Below, piece after piece: positions 1 to 7,508 of a stretch of 10,883 bases of DNA. The notes beneath the pieces are model-generated. The model searched no databases, was not told where the DNA came from, and saw only the letters and a program-made list of their open reading frames with translations. A program made the translations under genes and the position numbers. Origin of the DNA: Candidatus Heimdallarchaeota archaeon (lineage in GTDB: Archaea; Asgardarchaeota; Heimdallarchaeia; Heimdallarchaeales; Kariarchaeaceae); the NCBI GenBank assembly GCA_021399405.1, contig JAAFKL010000362.1, positions 1-10,883 on the forward strand, read 5' to 3'. Position 1 is the first letter of the stretch; each line of letters starts with the position of its first letter.

Positions 1-176
1 CTTAATTCATATACCTGTCCCCACATTAATGGGTTCATCGTATTTACGCCTGTACTCATCATTGTCTCTATTGTACCACCAACCTTTTTGTCAGCTCCAT
101 TTACAAGCGACACAGGTTGAGCAATCAATAGTGTTAACAAGAACACATTTGCATAAATCAAATATTTTGCTTTCAT
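1..176 (-). CDS. N-terminal fragment of ABC transporter substrate-binding protein (SBP family 5), cut by window edge
   Basis: Reading leftward from the ATG at 176-174, the frame stays open for 58 codons to the window edge, so the 3' part is missing. The product begins with a Lys-containing n-region (MKAK) and a hydrophobic stretch at about residues 4-22. It then has a likely signal-peptidase site near VNGA (residues 25-28). The mature start, KKVGGTIETMMSTGVNTMNP, resembles the opening beta-strand of family 5 oligopeptide/dipeptide-binding proteins, which typically read GGTL...LNP. It would be the extracellular peptide-binding subunit. The divergent position next to a complete permease/ATPase operon that has no binding protein of its own supports this strongly. 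No clear lipobox Cys is seen, so anchoring to the cell surface, if any, would lie in the missing part. No strong Shine-Dalgarno precedes the ATG. The identification is good for the family; the actual ligand is unknown. Confidence 0.8.
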   Translation of the reverse strand, partial: MKAKYLIYANVFLLTLLIAQPVSLVNGADKKVGGTIETMMSTGVNTMNPLMWGQVYEL

Positions 177-204
177 AGTTTTTCATCTTCTATTTATGTT
201 GATA

Positions 205-218
205 CGATTTTAAAATCG
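205..218. promoter_or_regulatory. 14-bp perfect palindrome, candidate operator or TATA element
   Basis: CGATTTTAAAATCG is perfectly self-complementary and lies 29-42 bp upstream of the binding-protein start codon. Its centre, TTTTAAAA, is a reasonable archaeal TATA box that would give a leader of about 10 nt. Alternatively, if the TATA box is the one at 250-258, the palindrome would sit just after the transcription start, where a dimeric repressor could block it. The symmetry is seen directly; the function is inference. Confidence 0.35.
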
Positions 219-249
219 GCATCAATAGGTAGCAGAATCTGTAAAATGT

Positions 250-258
250 ATATAAAAT
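250..258 (-). promoter_or_regulatory. Candidate TATA box for the substrate-binding protein gene
   Basis: On the minus strand the sequence reads TTTTATATA here, close to the archaeal TATA consensus. It is about 75 nt upstream of the ATG and would imply a leader of roughly 50 nt. The plus strand reads TATATAAAA at the same place, so the direction is not settled. Confidence 0.3.
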
Positions 259-472
259 TATCGAGAATCTTCGAAGGGTAAGGCAAACATTTGTGTAAAT
301 AATTAATATCATGTGAATTACTTGCAATATTAACAAAAATTATGCACAATTTTGGCAATTAAAACAAACCAGCAAAAATCATAAAGAATATCGTGCGGGA
401 AAAATAAAGAGTCTCTCAACATTTAATAAGAAATGGAAGAATTCTCGAGCATAGTACTAGATTTTTTAGTTT

Positions 473-478
473 AAGGTG
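473..478 (+). promoter_or_regulatory. Ribosome binding site of the permease B gene
   Basis: AAGGTG ends 7 nt before the GTG at 486. This supports the non-ATG start, since no ATG lies nearby in frame. Confidence 0.6.
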
Positions 479-485
479 GTAACAA

Positions 486-1565
486 GTGCAGTCAGAAAAA
501 TTAACTTTAGGTGAGCAATCAAAATCAATCTTGGAAATCAGTATTTTAAAAATAAAAGGAATATTTGGGTCAAAATTAGCTCGATACATACTGCTGAGGA
601 CAATATATGCATTTTTCACCTTTTTTGTTTCACTCACGATTGTTTTTTACCTGTATCACGTTCTTCCAGGTAACGCTGCAAATGTGTTTGCCCAAGATCC
701 AAGATTACCAGAAGAAACAAGAGAGCAAATATATAAAGATTGGGGTCTTAATGAGCCAATACATGTACAATATTGGTTATTTCTAAAAAACCTTGCCAAA
801 GGAGATTTGGGGTATTCTTTCTTGCATAGAAAACCTGTTGCAGAAATAATAATGGATAGTCTACCGTGGACATTATTACTTGTGGGTACTTCATTTATAC
901 TATCATCAATAATTGGCATCCTCCTTGGAGCATTTATTGCTTGGAGAAGAGCCTCAAAAACAGATACCTCATTTGTAATATTGTATAATGTATATAATGC
1001 ATTTCCATTGTTTTTTATTGGAATGTTATTCGTAGGAATTTTTGGATTTCAAGCAAAAAAAGATAACTGGGGTTTTTCATTCCCCTTGTATGGTGCCCAA
1101 GACCCCATTATACAATCAACGGGGAGTGATTGGGAAAAATTTGTAGATATATTACACCATATGGCACTACCTCTAACGGTATTAGTGCTATTTGGTATAT
1201 TTGCATGGGCTTGGTTTGTAAGAGGTAACCTAATCCCGATTTTATCTGAGGACTATATTCTTACAGCAAAGGCAAAAGGACTTAGTGAAAATCAAGTATT
1301 ATATCGGCATGGATTACGAAATGCAATGTTACCAGTAGTTACGGCAATAGGTTTGGATTTTGGTGTTTTAATGGGAGGTAACGTATTGATAGAAACTGTA
1401 TTCTCTTACCCTGGTACAGGACACTTGTTGTTCCAAGCACTATTACGCAAAGATTATCCTGTTGTCCAAGGGGCATTTATCATAATTGCTGGATTAACAT
1501 TGCTTGGTCTATTGATATCAGAGATTCTGTATGCAATTATTGATCCAAGGATTAGGACTGAGTAG
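486..1565 (+). CDS. dppB: Peptide ABC transporter permease, DppB/OppB type
   Basis: This is one of two membrane subunits of a peptide-type ABC importer. The product has 359 residues from a GTG start, chosen because AAGGTG lies 7 nt upstream. About six membrane segments are visible (roughly residues 36-58, 128-152, 168-188, 225-246, 282-305, 328-351). The cytoplasmic EAA loop that docks on the ATPase is clear at 261-280 (AKAKGLSENQVLYRHGLRNA), followed by the family's ETVFSYPGTG at 303-312. The PGN after the first segment matches the usual PGDP region. It heads a four-gene operon; the next gene starts 9 bp later with its own Shine-Dalgarno overlapping this stop. The roughly 30-residue polar and amphipathic N-terminal extension before the first membrane segment is longer than usual for OppB/DppB. 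Substrate could be di- or oligopeptides, or another family ligand such as nickel or sugars; the sequence does not decide. Confidence 0.93.
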   Translation: MQSEKLTLGEQSKSILEISILKIKGIFGSKLARYILLRTIYAFFTFFVSLTIVFYLYHVLPGNAANVFAQDPRLPEETREQIYKDWGLNEPIHVQYWLFLKNLAKGDLGYSFLHRKPVAEIIMDSLPWTLLLVGTSFILSSIIGILLGAFIAWRRASKTDTSFVILYNVYNAFPLFFIGMLFVGIFGFQAKKDNWGFSFPLYGAQDPIIQSTGSDWEKFVDILHHMALPLTVLVLFGIFAWAWFVRGNLIPILSEDYILTAKAKGLSENQVLYRHGLRNAMLPVVTAIGLDFGVLMGGNVLIETVFSYPGTGHLLFQALLRKDYPVVQGAFIIIAGLTLLGLLISEILYAIIDPRIRTE

Positions 1566-1574
1566 GTGAATTGA

Positions 1575-2480
1575 ATGAGCTATATTTTATCTAAAAATTA
1601 TTTTTTAAGACTATACCGCCAGTTGCGAGGTACCTGGAAAGTATTCAGTAGGAATAAATTTGGAGTAACAGGTCTAATTATACTTAGTGTATTACTCCTA
1701 TTAGCAATATTAGGTCCTCAATTAACTAAGTATGATGCTTATGAATTTAATAAACAAGATCGATTTCAGAGTCCAAATGAAAAACATCGACTCGGCACAA
1801 ATATTGATGGTCAAGATATGCTTGCAGTTCTTCTGGAGAGTCTGGTAATATCACTACAGATTGGGATTATTGCTGGCAGTGTGACAGTTATCATTGGGAC
1901 CACTATTGGGACTATTGGGGCGTATTTGGGTGGAAAAGCAGATGCTTTGATATTAAGGCTAACCGAAATTGTAATTGTGATGCCCCCGTTACCTCTGATG
2001 TTACTGTTGTCAACGCTTAATACAGTAGTTTATGGTAAACCAATGAGTTGGCAGATAATCGCTCTAATATATATTGTGGTATTCTGGCCAGTATCTGCAA
2101 GATTGATTAGAGGTCGGGTGCTAAGTCTGAGAGAACAAACTTTCATAACTGCGACTGTTGCTGCAGGTGGCAGGGATAGATATATTATATTTCGTCACTT
2201 ACTCCCAAACGTTTTTCCTTTAATGTTGACAATGATAATCACCTCAATTCGACAGGCGATAATATATGAAGCGTTCCTTTCATTCTTAGGTTTAGGAGAT
2301 CCCTTAAAATGGACTTTGGGTCTGATGCTTAGGAGAGCCCAGGATCAGGCTGCATTTGCAACCGGGGCATGGTGGTTAATATATCCACCAGCGATTGCTA
2401 TTGCACTTGTAACATTGAGTTTCGCGTTCATCGGAATCGCTTTTGATGAGATCGTCGATCCACGTTTGAGAAAGAGGTGA
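1575..2480 (+). CDS. dppC: Peptide ABC transporter permease, DppC/OppC type
   Basis: The second permease subunit pairs with the preceding DppB-like protein to form the membrane channel. It has 301 residues, normal for the family. The N-terminal cytoplasmic region leads into a first membrane segment at about 31-50. It is followed by the OppC_N-type signature HRLGTNIDGQDML at 71-83 (typical form HPLGTDxxGRD). Further segments lie at about 95-118, 130-150, 160-178, 213-235 and 270-291. The EAA loop is at 194-213 (TVAAGGRDRYIIFRHLLPNV region), and FLSFLGLGDP at 234-243 is a family hallmark. The ATG at 1575 is preceded by AGGTGA (1564-1569) with a 5-nt spacer. Its TGA lies inside the Shine-Dalgarno of the downstream ATPase gene, a sign of translational coupling. 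Confidence 0.93.
   Translation: MSYILSKNYFLRLYRQLRGTWKVFSRNKFGVTGLIILSVLLLLAILGPQLTKYDAYEFNKQDRFQSPNEKHRLGTNIDGQDMLAVLLESLVISLQIGIIAGSVTVIIGTTIGTIGAYLGGKADALILRLTEIVIVMPPLPLMLLLSTLNTVVYGKPMSWQIIALIYIVVFWPVSARLIRGRVLSLREQTFITATVAAGGRDRYIIFRHLLPNVFPLMLTMIITSIRQAIIYEAFLSFLGLGDPLKWTLGLMLRRAQDQAAFATGAWWLIYPPAIAIALVTLSFAFIGIAFDEIVDPRLRKR
2475..2480 (+). promoter_or_regulatory. Ribosome binding site that decides the start of the ATPase D gene
   Basis: AGGTGA covers the permease C stop codon and sits 8 nt before the ATG at 2489. It also contains the GTG at 2477, which could start a version four residues longer. A GTG inside the Shine-Dalgarno itself is unlikely to be the start, so ATG 2489 is preferred. 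Confidence 0.65.
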
Positions 2481-2488
2481 CCAAAATT

Positions 2489-3451
2489 ATGTTGCTAGAA
2501 ATAAAAAATCTTAAGACCTTCTATACCACTAAAGAAGGAGTAGTCAAAGCTGCTGATGATATAACCTTTGAACTTAAAGAAGGTGAGATACTCGGATTAG
2601 CTGGAGAAAGTGGGTGTGGTAAAACTACAACTAGTTTGTCAATAATGAAGTTACTTCCTGGAGCCGGTGATATTACTGATGGAAAAATTTTGTTCGATGG
2701 CGTCAATTTAATCGATCTATCGGATAAGGAGATGCGAAAAATTAGAGGAAACGAAATATCGATGGTATTTCAAGGAGCGATGAATGCATTGAACCCAGTC
2801 CACAAAATTGGGGATCAAATCAAAGAGGTCATTAGCATCCATGAACCTGAAGTAAATGGCGATGAAGCATGGGCGCGAGTAGTCAAAATACTTGATAAAG
2901 TTGGAATATCTGAGTCCCGTGCAAAAGACTATCCCCACCAATTGAGTGGTGGAATGAAACAACGGGCGTTAATAGCAATGGCTTTAGTATGTAATCCACG
3001 AATTGTAATTACAGATGAACCTGTGACGGCATTAGATGTTATAGTGCAAGCTCAAGTTTTAGCAGCTATGAAAAAGATGCAAGAGGATTTTAAATTATCC
3101 ATGATAATTGTGACTCACGATCTATCTGTAATTACTAAAATTTGTGATACTATCGTAATTATGTATGCTGGCAAAGTATGCGAATTTGGGAAAGTAAAAG
3201 AAGTATTTACAAAACCAAAGCATCCATATACTGAAGCTTTACTGGGTTCATTTCCATCAATTACAGGACCAAAAAAGGAATTACTTGAAATTGAAGGGTA
3301 TCCACCAAATTTAATTAGTCCACCCGAAGGGTGTCGATTTCATCCGAGGTGTCATAGGCGAATTGAGGGTTGTGATGTCCGAATTCCCAAAAATACACCA
3401 ACAGAAGACGGCTATGTTGCATGTTTATTGTACGAAGAGGAAGTGAAATAA
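2489..3451 (+). CDS. dppD: Peptide ABC transporter ATP-binding protein, DppD/OppD type
   Basis: This is a cytoplasmic ATPase that powers import, probably as a heterodimer with the next gene's product. It has 320 residues from ATG 2489; the GTG at 2477 would add four. All nucleotide-binding motifs are intact: Walker A GESGCGKT (39-46), Q-loop Gln at about 95, signature LSGGM (152-156), Walker B ending ITDE (catalytic Glu about 177), and switch His in VTHD (about 210). The LSGGMKQR variant is typical of OppD. The C-terminal oligopeptide-transporter extension contains cysteines at about 282, 288, 295 and 312 (CX5CX6CX16C). In DppD/DppF-type ATPases these have been linked to a [4Fe-4S] cluster; that is family knowledge, not shown here. 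One nucleotide separates this gene from the next. Confidence 0.94.
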   Translation: MLLEIKNLKTFYTTKEGVVKAADDITFELKEGEILGLAGESGCGKTTTSLSIMKLLPGAGDITDGKILFDGVNLIDLSDKEMRKIRGNEISMVFQGAMNALNPVHKIGDQIKEVISIHEPEVNGDEAWARVVKILDKVGISESRAKDYPHQLSGGMKQRALIAMALVCNPRIVITDEPVTALDVIVQAQVLAAMKKMQEDFKLSMIIVTHDLSVITKICDTIVIMYAGKVCEFGKVKEVFTKPKHPYTEALLGSFPSITGPKKELLEIEGYPPNLISPPEGCRFHPRCHRRIEGCDVRIPKNTPTEDGYVACLLYEEEVK

Positions 3452-3452
3452 T

Positions 3453-4535
3453 ATGAGTGAGGAAAAAGTTGTAATCTCAGTCGAAAATTTATCCAAATTA
3501 TACCCAATAAAGCAAAATTTCTTTCAAAGTCTAACTTCGAAAGTAACAGATTTTGTACATGCAGTTGATGGATTATCATTTAAAATCCATAAAGGTGAAA
3601 CTTTAGGGCTTGTTGGTGAAAGTGGTTGTGGAAAATCAACCACGGGATACTTGACATTAAACCTACTAGAGAAAACTGATGGTACTGTTCGGTTTATGGA
3701 TATTGACATACATAGTATTTCTAAAAATGCAATGAGAAAATTAAGAGAAAAAATGCAAATAATCTTCCAAAATCCGTATGATTCACTAAGTCCCCGATTT
3801 ACGATTGTGGACATTATTGCAGAACCCTTAAGGCTCCTAAATGTTCTTGATGATGAAAAAGAGATCTTTAAGCGTATTAAAGAAATAATGGAACAAGTCG
3901 GATTAACACCAGCAGAGGAATTTATGGATAGATTCCCTCATGAATTGAGTGGAGGTCAACGTCAAAGAGTAGGAGTTGCACGAGCATTTGTTCTAAATCC
4001 TGAATATGTGGTTGCGGATGAACCCGTTTCAATGCTAGATGTATCTCTGCGCATCGGGGTTCTTAGAATCATGAAAAATCTAATTAATACTTATGGAACT
4101 GCGTTTTTATTTATTACTCATGATCTTGCTCTGGCGAGGTACATGTGTGATAGGATTGCAGTTATGTATCTTGGTATGATAGTTGAAAAAGGTCCTTCCG
4201 AGATGGTTACCCAAACCCCCAAACACCCGTATACCCGTGCTTTAATTACTGCAGTTCCAAATGCAGATCCGAACGAATCTGCAATAAAAGAAATACCAAT
4301 CATAGGTGAAATCTCCGATGGTATTTATTTACCTGTAGGATGTAGGTTTGAATACCGTTGTATCTATGCACAACCAAAATGTGCTGAAAAACAACCAGAA
4401 CTAGTTGAGATTGGGAAAAACCATTTTGCTGCTTGTATTCGTATTTCTGAAATCGACGATCTAGTTGCGATGGGGGAAATGCCAACAAAAGAAACACCAA
4501 AGGATGAGCCTGCGGCTTCTTCAACAGGTTCGTAA
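3453..4535 (+). CDS. dppF: Peptide ABC transporter ATP-binding protein, DppF/OppF type
   Basis: This second ATPase subunit completes the importer. It has 360 residues. Motifs seen are Walker A GESGCGKS (55-62), Q-loop at about 106 followed by the OppF-typical NPYDSLSPR, signature LSGGQRQRVGVARA (165-178), Walker B ending VADEP (Glu about 190), D-loop SMLD and switch His in ITHD (about 223). The C-terminal extension carries Cys at about 297, 303, 310 and 328 (CX5CX6CX17C), parallel to the partner ATPase. The last 20 or so residues are polar and low-complexity (ending EPAASSTGS), beyond the conserved domain. The ATG follows the upstream stop by 1 nt, with GAGG (3437-3440) as a distant weak Shine-Dalgarno. 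This is the last gene of the operon; the next gene converges from the other strand after a 110-bp gap without an obvious hairpin terminator. Confidence 0.94.
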   Translation: MSEEKVVISVENLSKLYPIKQNFFQSLTSKVTDFVHAVDGLSFKIHKGETLGLVGESGCGKSTTGYLTLNLLEKTDGTVRFMDIDIHSISKNAMRKLREKMQIIFQNPYDSLSPRFTIVDIIAEPLRLLNVLDDEKEIFKRIKEIMEQVGLTPAEEFMDRFPHELSGGQRQRVGVARAFVLNPEYVVADEPVSMLDVSLRIGVLRIMKNLINTYGTAFLFITHDLALARYMCDRIAVMYLGMIVEKGPSEMVTQTPKHPYTRALITAVPNADPNESAIKEIPIIGEISDGIYLPVGCRFEYRCIYAQPKCAEKQPELVEIGKNHFAACIRISEIDDLVAMGEMPTKETPKDEPAASSTGS

Positions 4536-4645
4536 TTTACCTATTTTGAACTTGTGCTTTTCATCAAACTTATGAGATTTCAATAAATAATTTATACCTA
4601 ATGTAACAATCGATTGGATTTTGGAAATTTATTTCTTGATGGGTT

Positions 4646-6025
4646 TCATTGAGAGCCATGAGAATAAATATTTAGGCCTTTCACATTCACAAATTCTTTC
4701 AAACCATATTTTGATAATTCTCTCCCAATTCCACTCTTTTTAACTCCACCAAATGGCATTCTCGGGTCTGATTTTACAAAACAATTTACAAAAACACTTC
4801 CCACATCAAGTTTCATTGCAATTTGTTTAGCTCGTTTTTCATCCTTACTCCAAACAGATCCTCCTAATCCAAATTCTGTTGCATTAGCAATTTTAATTGC
4901 TTCTTCATCTGTACTAAAAGGTATCAATGGAGCTACTGGTCCAAAAACTTCTTCCTTTACAATTCTCATATCGGAATTTACATTCGAAACTACAGCAGGA
5001 GTGACATAATAACCCGGGATATCCAATATTTCACCACCTGTAAGAAAATTTGCATTTCCAATTTTAGCATCATCTATTTGATTTTTAATCAGTTGAAACT
5101 CACCATTATTCGCCATAGGGCCAATATCAATTTCAGGGTCCATAGGATCGCCAATTTTCAAATTACCAATTGCTTCTGCAAACCTCTTACCAAACTCCTC
5201 TATAATAGAAGAATGAACGATAAATCTCTTTGCAGCAATACAACTTTGGCCATTGTTCTGAGTACGACCAATTACCGCATTTTTCACTACGAAATCTAGA
5301 TCTATATCTTCGCACACAACAAATGGATCAGAGCCTCCTAATTCTAACACTACTTTCTTAAGATGTTTACCCGCAAATTCAGCGATTTTAGCTCCAACTT
5401 CAGTGCTACCAGTTAATGAAAGTCCTTTGATAATATCTGATTCTATTACTTTGTACACGTTTTCATGGTTTGATAATATAGTGGTGAAAACACCCTTTGG
5501 AAATCCAGCCTTGGTAAATACCTCCTCTATGGCCAATGCACAACCTGGAACATCGTTAGAATGTTTCAAGAAGGTAGTATTACCGACTATTACCGAGGGA
5601 ATGGCAAAACGAAATACCTGCCAAAAGGGGAAATTCCAAGGCATTATTGATAATATTACACCCAGTGGCTGAAATATTACTCTATGCTCTTTTCCATCAG
5701 CCTGAACAATTTCATCTTCCAACCAGTTTTCAACATTATCTGCATATACTTCACACGTCCAAGCACATTTTTCAACCTCCGCTATTGCTTGCTTTATTGG
5801 TTTACCCATTTCTGTAACCATTATTTTCGCGTATCGTTCCTTTTCAGTTCTAAGAACATTAGCTGCATTTCGGAATAATTTGCATCTTTCTTCTAAATCT
5901 GTATCCTTCCATGATTCAAATGCTTGTTGAGATTGTTTGAGATACCGAAAAATTGTTTCATGACTCATATATTCATATTCTTGATTCACTCCCTCTGATG
6001 AAGGATTTATCGATATTATCTTCAT
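4646..6025 (-). CDS. NAD(P)-dependent aldehyde dehydrogenase, succinate-semialdehyde dehydrogenase-like
   Basis: This soluble aldehyde dehydrogenase oxidises an aldehyde to the acid. It has 459 residues from ATG 6025, matching the short (about 460-residue) Sad/YneI-like branch, which often opens with INPxxxE, as here (ISINPSSEG). Visible landmarks are MPWNFPFWQ near 128-136, GSTEVG (206-211), catalytic base Glu in ELGGSDP (about 228), nucleophile Cys in NNGQSCIAAKR (about 262) and EEVFGPVAP. Succinate semialdehyde is the best guess because the region around the Cys resembles that branch, but family substrate calls are unreliable. A TTG at 6037 could add four residues. I prefer the ATG because it starts at the conserved MKIISINP and lies about 25 nt from a TATA-like box. 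There is no Shine-Dalgarno and no operon partner. Confidence 0.9.
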   Translation of the reverse strand: MKIISINPSSEGVNQEYEYMSHETIFRYLKQSQQAFESWKDTDLEERCKLFRNAANVLRTEKERYAKIMVTEMGKPIKQAIAEVEKCAWTCEVYADNVENWLEDEIVQADGKEHRVIFQPLGVILSIMPWNFPFWQVFRFAIPSVIVGNTTFLKHSNDVPGCALAIEEVFTKAGFPKGVFTTILSNHENVYKVIESDIIKGLSLTGSTEVGAKIAEFAGKHLKKVVLELGGSDPFVVCEDIDLDFVVKNAVIGRTQNNGQSCIAAKRFIVHSSIIEEFGKRFAEAIGNLKIGDPMDPEIDIGPMANNGEFQLIKNQIDDAKIGNANFLTGGEILDIPGYYVTPAVVSNVNSDMRIVKEEVFGPVAPLIPFSTDEEAIKIANATEFGLGGSVWSKDEKRAKQIAMKLDVGSVFVNCFVKSDPRMPFGGVKKSGIGRELSKYGLKEFVNVKGLNIYSHGSQ

Positions 6026-6046
6026 ATAAAAATACAAGTTGTGAAT

Positions 6047-6054
6047 ACTTTAAG
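6047..6054 (-). promoter_or_regulatory. Candidate TATA box of the aldehyde dehydrogenase gene
   Basis: CTTAAAGT on the minus strand is centred about 25 nt upstream of the ATG at 6025. With no Shine-Dalgarno present, this fits a leaderless transcript. The motif is short in AT-rich DNA, so it rests mainly on spacing. The rest of the 211-bp gap (6026-6236) shows no gene I can support. Confidence 0.3.
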
Positions 6055-6236
6055 TTATCATGTATAATTTTGTGAAATTGTTAATAATATCCTCAAATAT
6101 TTGATGATTCAATATATGCATTACCGCTATGAATTTCAATTTTCTAAATATGAAATGCAAAGGAAGTATTCTCGGATATTCAAAATAAATTGCACTGTGG
6201 ATCGAAAAGAAAGATTTGCTTATACAAACCATATCT

Positions 6237-6956
6237 CTAGGTAATGCTAGTCTCCTCAATCCTGTGTTTGAATTGATTATTGCTTTTGTGATTTGGTGAT
6301 ATAACTCTCCAATAAACAATGGCTGCCAATGGAGGTGTAACAAGTAATTTTATAAAAACCAAAAAGCTTGCTAATGTAAAAAGAAAATTAAGGATCCCAT
6401 AGATATAAAGTAATTCTGATGTATATTGATGGCGTTGATCATCAAACACGCTCCCAAATCCAAAGGAATAAACCATCAAACCGAAATTACTAATCAACAA
6501 GCCTCTAAGAATTACCTGAATAAAAGTTAAATTTTGGTAGTCGCTAGTATCAACTTCTTCCACAATAAATTGATCAAATAAATAATCTGACAAGATATTA
6601 TTTGGTATATATCCAGCCGATGCCCTCCATGCAAGGGAACCAATTAGGAAAATAAAACTCCCTAAACTAATTAATATCAATCCAATATGTTGATTTTCAG
6701 ATTCAGTTATTCTAAAAATTTTAAAGTTAGATTGATTAAAGGTTTTTAAGATAAGCAATATACTGCTAATGATGAATATTAAAGTAAAACAAAGTAAATC
6801 AAGGACCATTGAAATGTCTAACAAAATCGTAACTTGGGGAGTCACACTTCTATCGATAACCATAATAAAAAACAAAAACATAAACGCATTTTGGATTAAA
6901 AGAAAAAATAGAATAAGCTTGAAGATTTGATTAATCGGTGGATTGATATCTCCCAT
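6237..6956 (-). CDS. Hypothetical multi-pass membrane protein (239 residues)
   Basis: I do not recognise a family. The protein is strongly hydrophobic, with likely membrane segments at about residues 12-34, 42-71 (possibly one long or two), 91-113, 147-168 and 182-216. This gives five or six passes. There is no signal peptide apart from the first segment. A soluble loop at about 114-146 is acidic and polar (contains VEEVDTSDYQN), and a short charged tail follows the last segment. No catalytic motif or repeated Cys/His set is visible. The length and hydrophobic pattern, the absence of stops over 720 bp, and a TATA-like element at leaderless spacing support a real gene. It is flanked by aldehyde dehydrogenase and ridA genes on the same strand, but the gaps (211 and 150 bp) argue against an operon. 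Confidence 0.72.
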   Translation of the reverse strand: MGDINPPINQIFKLILFFLLIQNAFMFLFFIMVIDRSVTPQVTILLDISMVLDLLCFTLIFIISSILLILKTFNQSNFKIFRITESENQHIGLILISLGSFIFLIGSLAWRASAGYIPNNILSDYLFDQFIVEEVDTSDYQNLTFIQVILRGLLISNFGLMVYSFGFGSVFDDQRHQYTSELLYIYGILNFLFTLASFLVFIKLLVTPPLAAIVYWRVISPNHKSNNQFKHRIEETSIT

Positions 6957-6978
6957 TAGAAATATATTTGGATTTTGA

Positions 6979-6990
6979 ATTTAAATTATA
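6979..6990 (-). promoter_or_regulatory. Candidate TATA box of the 239-residue membrane protein gene
   Basis: TATAATTTAAAT on the minus strand is centred about 28 nt before the ATG at 6956. No Shine-Dalgarno lies next to that ATG, consistent with leaderless initiation. An AGGTGATG further upstream (about 6992-6999) leads only to a 20-codon frame. Confidence 0.38.
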
Positions 6991-7044
6991 CATCACCTTT
7001 ATATTTTTTATTCTATTTTTCCTGTATAATTTATGAATCGAGCC

Positions 7045-7056
7045 AAATTCGAATTT
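7045..7056. repeat. 12-bp perfect palindrome upstream of the membrane protein gene
   Basis: AAATTCGAATTT is self-complementary and lies about 55-65 bp upstream of the candidate TATA box, in the 150-bp gap behind ridA. An overlapping inverted repeat, CAAATT (7044-7049) with AATTTG (7057-7062), surrounds its right half. It could be a regulator site for the membrane protein gene or chance in AT-rich DNA. Confidence 0.25.
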
Positions 7057-7106
7057 AATTTGTTTGCTGTTAGATCTTTATTAATTACAAAATAACGAAT
7101 TAGATA

Positions 7107-7487
7107 TCAAGGAATAAGTATGATCATATCAATTTCAACACTCGCTCCCTTAGGGAGTGCTGATACCTCAACAGTTGATCTTGCTGGGGGTGAATCTCCA
7201 AAATATGAACCATATAACTCATTGATTTTCCCAAAATTACCAAGATCAGTAACATAGATTGTAGTTTTTACGGCATTATCTAGTGAAGTGCCTGCCGCTT
7301 TGGCAACTGCTTTTAGGTTATTCATAATTTGATGTACTTCTTCATCAAGAGATGAGGTCATCATATTCCCAGATGATGGATCTAAGGGGATTTGTCCCGC
7401 TGTGAACAATAGATTTCCCACTTTTACTGCTTGTGAATAGGGACCAATTGCAGCTGGTGCATCGGAAGTGCTAATTATTTCCTTCAT
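7107..7487 (-). CDS. ridA: RidA/YjgF family enamine/imine deaminase
   Basis: RidA proteins hydrolyse reactive enamine/imine intermediates such as 2-aminoacrylate made by PLP enzymes, protecting them from damage; they act as cytosolic trimers with active sites between subunits. This 126-residue protein has the full family length. Seen are the N-terminal APAAIGPYSQAV (10-21, with the conserved Tyr 17), FTAGQIPLDP (28-37), Arg 103 in PPARSTVEV and Glu 118 in SVEIDMI. The last two match the substrate-carboxylate-binding Arg and catalytic Glu of active RidA members, so deaminase activity is expected. The start is ATG 7487, with no Shine-Dalgarno. A CTTATTTT element at 7509-7516 lies at leaderless TATA spacing. 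It is transcribed divergently from plsY across 216 bp; no functional link between them is apparent. Confidence 0.93.
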   Translation of the reverse strand: MKEIISTSDAPAAIGPYSQAVKVGNLLFTAGQIPLDPSSGNMMTSSLDEEVHQIMNNLKAVAKAAGTSLDNAVKTTIYVTDLGNFGKINELYGSYFGDSPPARSTVEVSALPKGASVEIDMIILIP

Positions 7488-7508
7488 AATTAAACTAATT
7501 TCATTCAG

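Larger units (their letters stand above)
177..485. promoter_or_regulatory. Divergent intergenic regulatory region between the binding-protein gene and the permease operon
   Basis: This 309-bp AT-rich, non-coding stretch must carry promoters for both directions. Leftward, two TATA candidates are visible: TTTTATATA (minus strand, about 250-258) and the TTTTAAAA core of a perfect palindrome at 205-218. Rightward no single box stands out; TTTAATAAG at 422-430 would give a roughly 30-nt leader before the GTG at 486, but many AT-rich alternatives exist. I see no open reading frame of note and no RNA gene. Confidence 0.55.

Noticed and set aside
261..449. Distant inverted pair TCGAGAAT (261-268) and ATTCTCGA (440-447) in the divergent region
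   Set aside because: Arms are only 8 bp with about 170 bp between them, and there is no supporting symmetry around either copy; this is likely chance.
416..637. 73-codon minus-strand frame across the start of the permease operon
   Set aside because: It is antisense to the permease N-terminus, which has a clear Shine-Dalgarno and family match; the frame has no recognisable content.
4536..4645. Possible terminators between the convergent dppF and aldehyde dehydrogenase genes
   Set aside because: The gap is AT-rich with short T runs but no stable hairpin, and T-rich archaeal terminators cannot be told apart from background here.
5078..5878. Several plus-strand frames of 64-89 codons
   Set aside because: All are antisense to the aldehyde dehydrogenase, whose catalytic motifs are intact throughout.
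6050..6343. 97-codon minus-strand frame between the aldehyde dehydrogenase and the membrane protein gene
   Set aside because: It overlaps the 3' end of the 239-residue gene by about 107 bp in another frame, its composition looks random, and it has no Shine-Dalgarno. I also considered a frameshifted continuation of the membrane protein, but the hydrophobic pattern ends cleanly before the stop at 6237.
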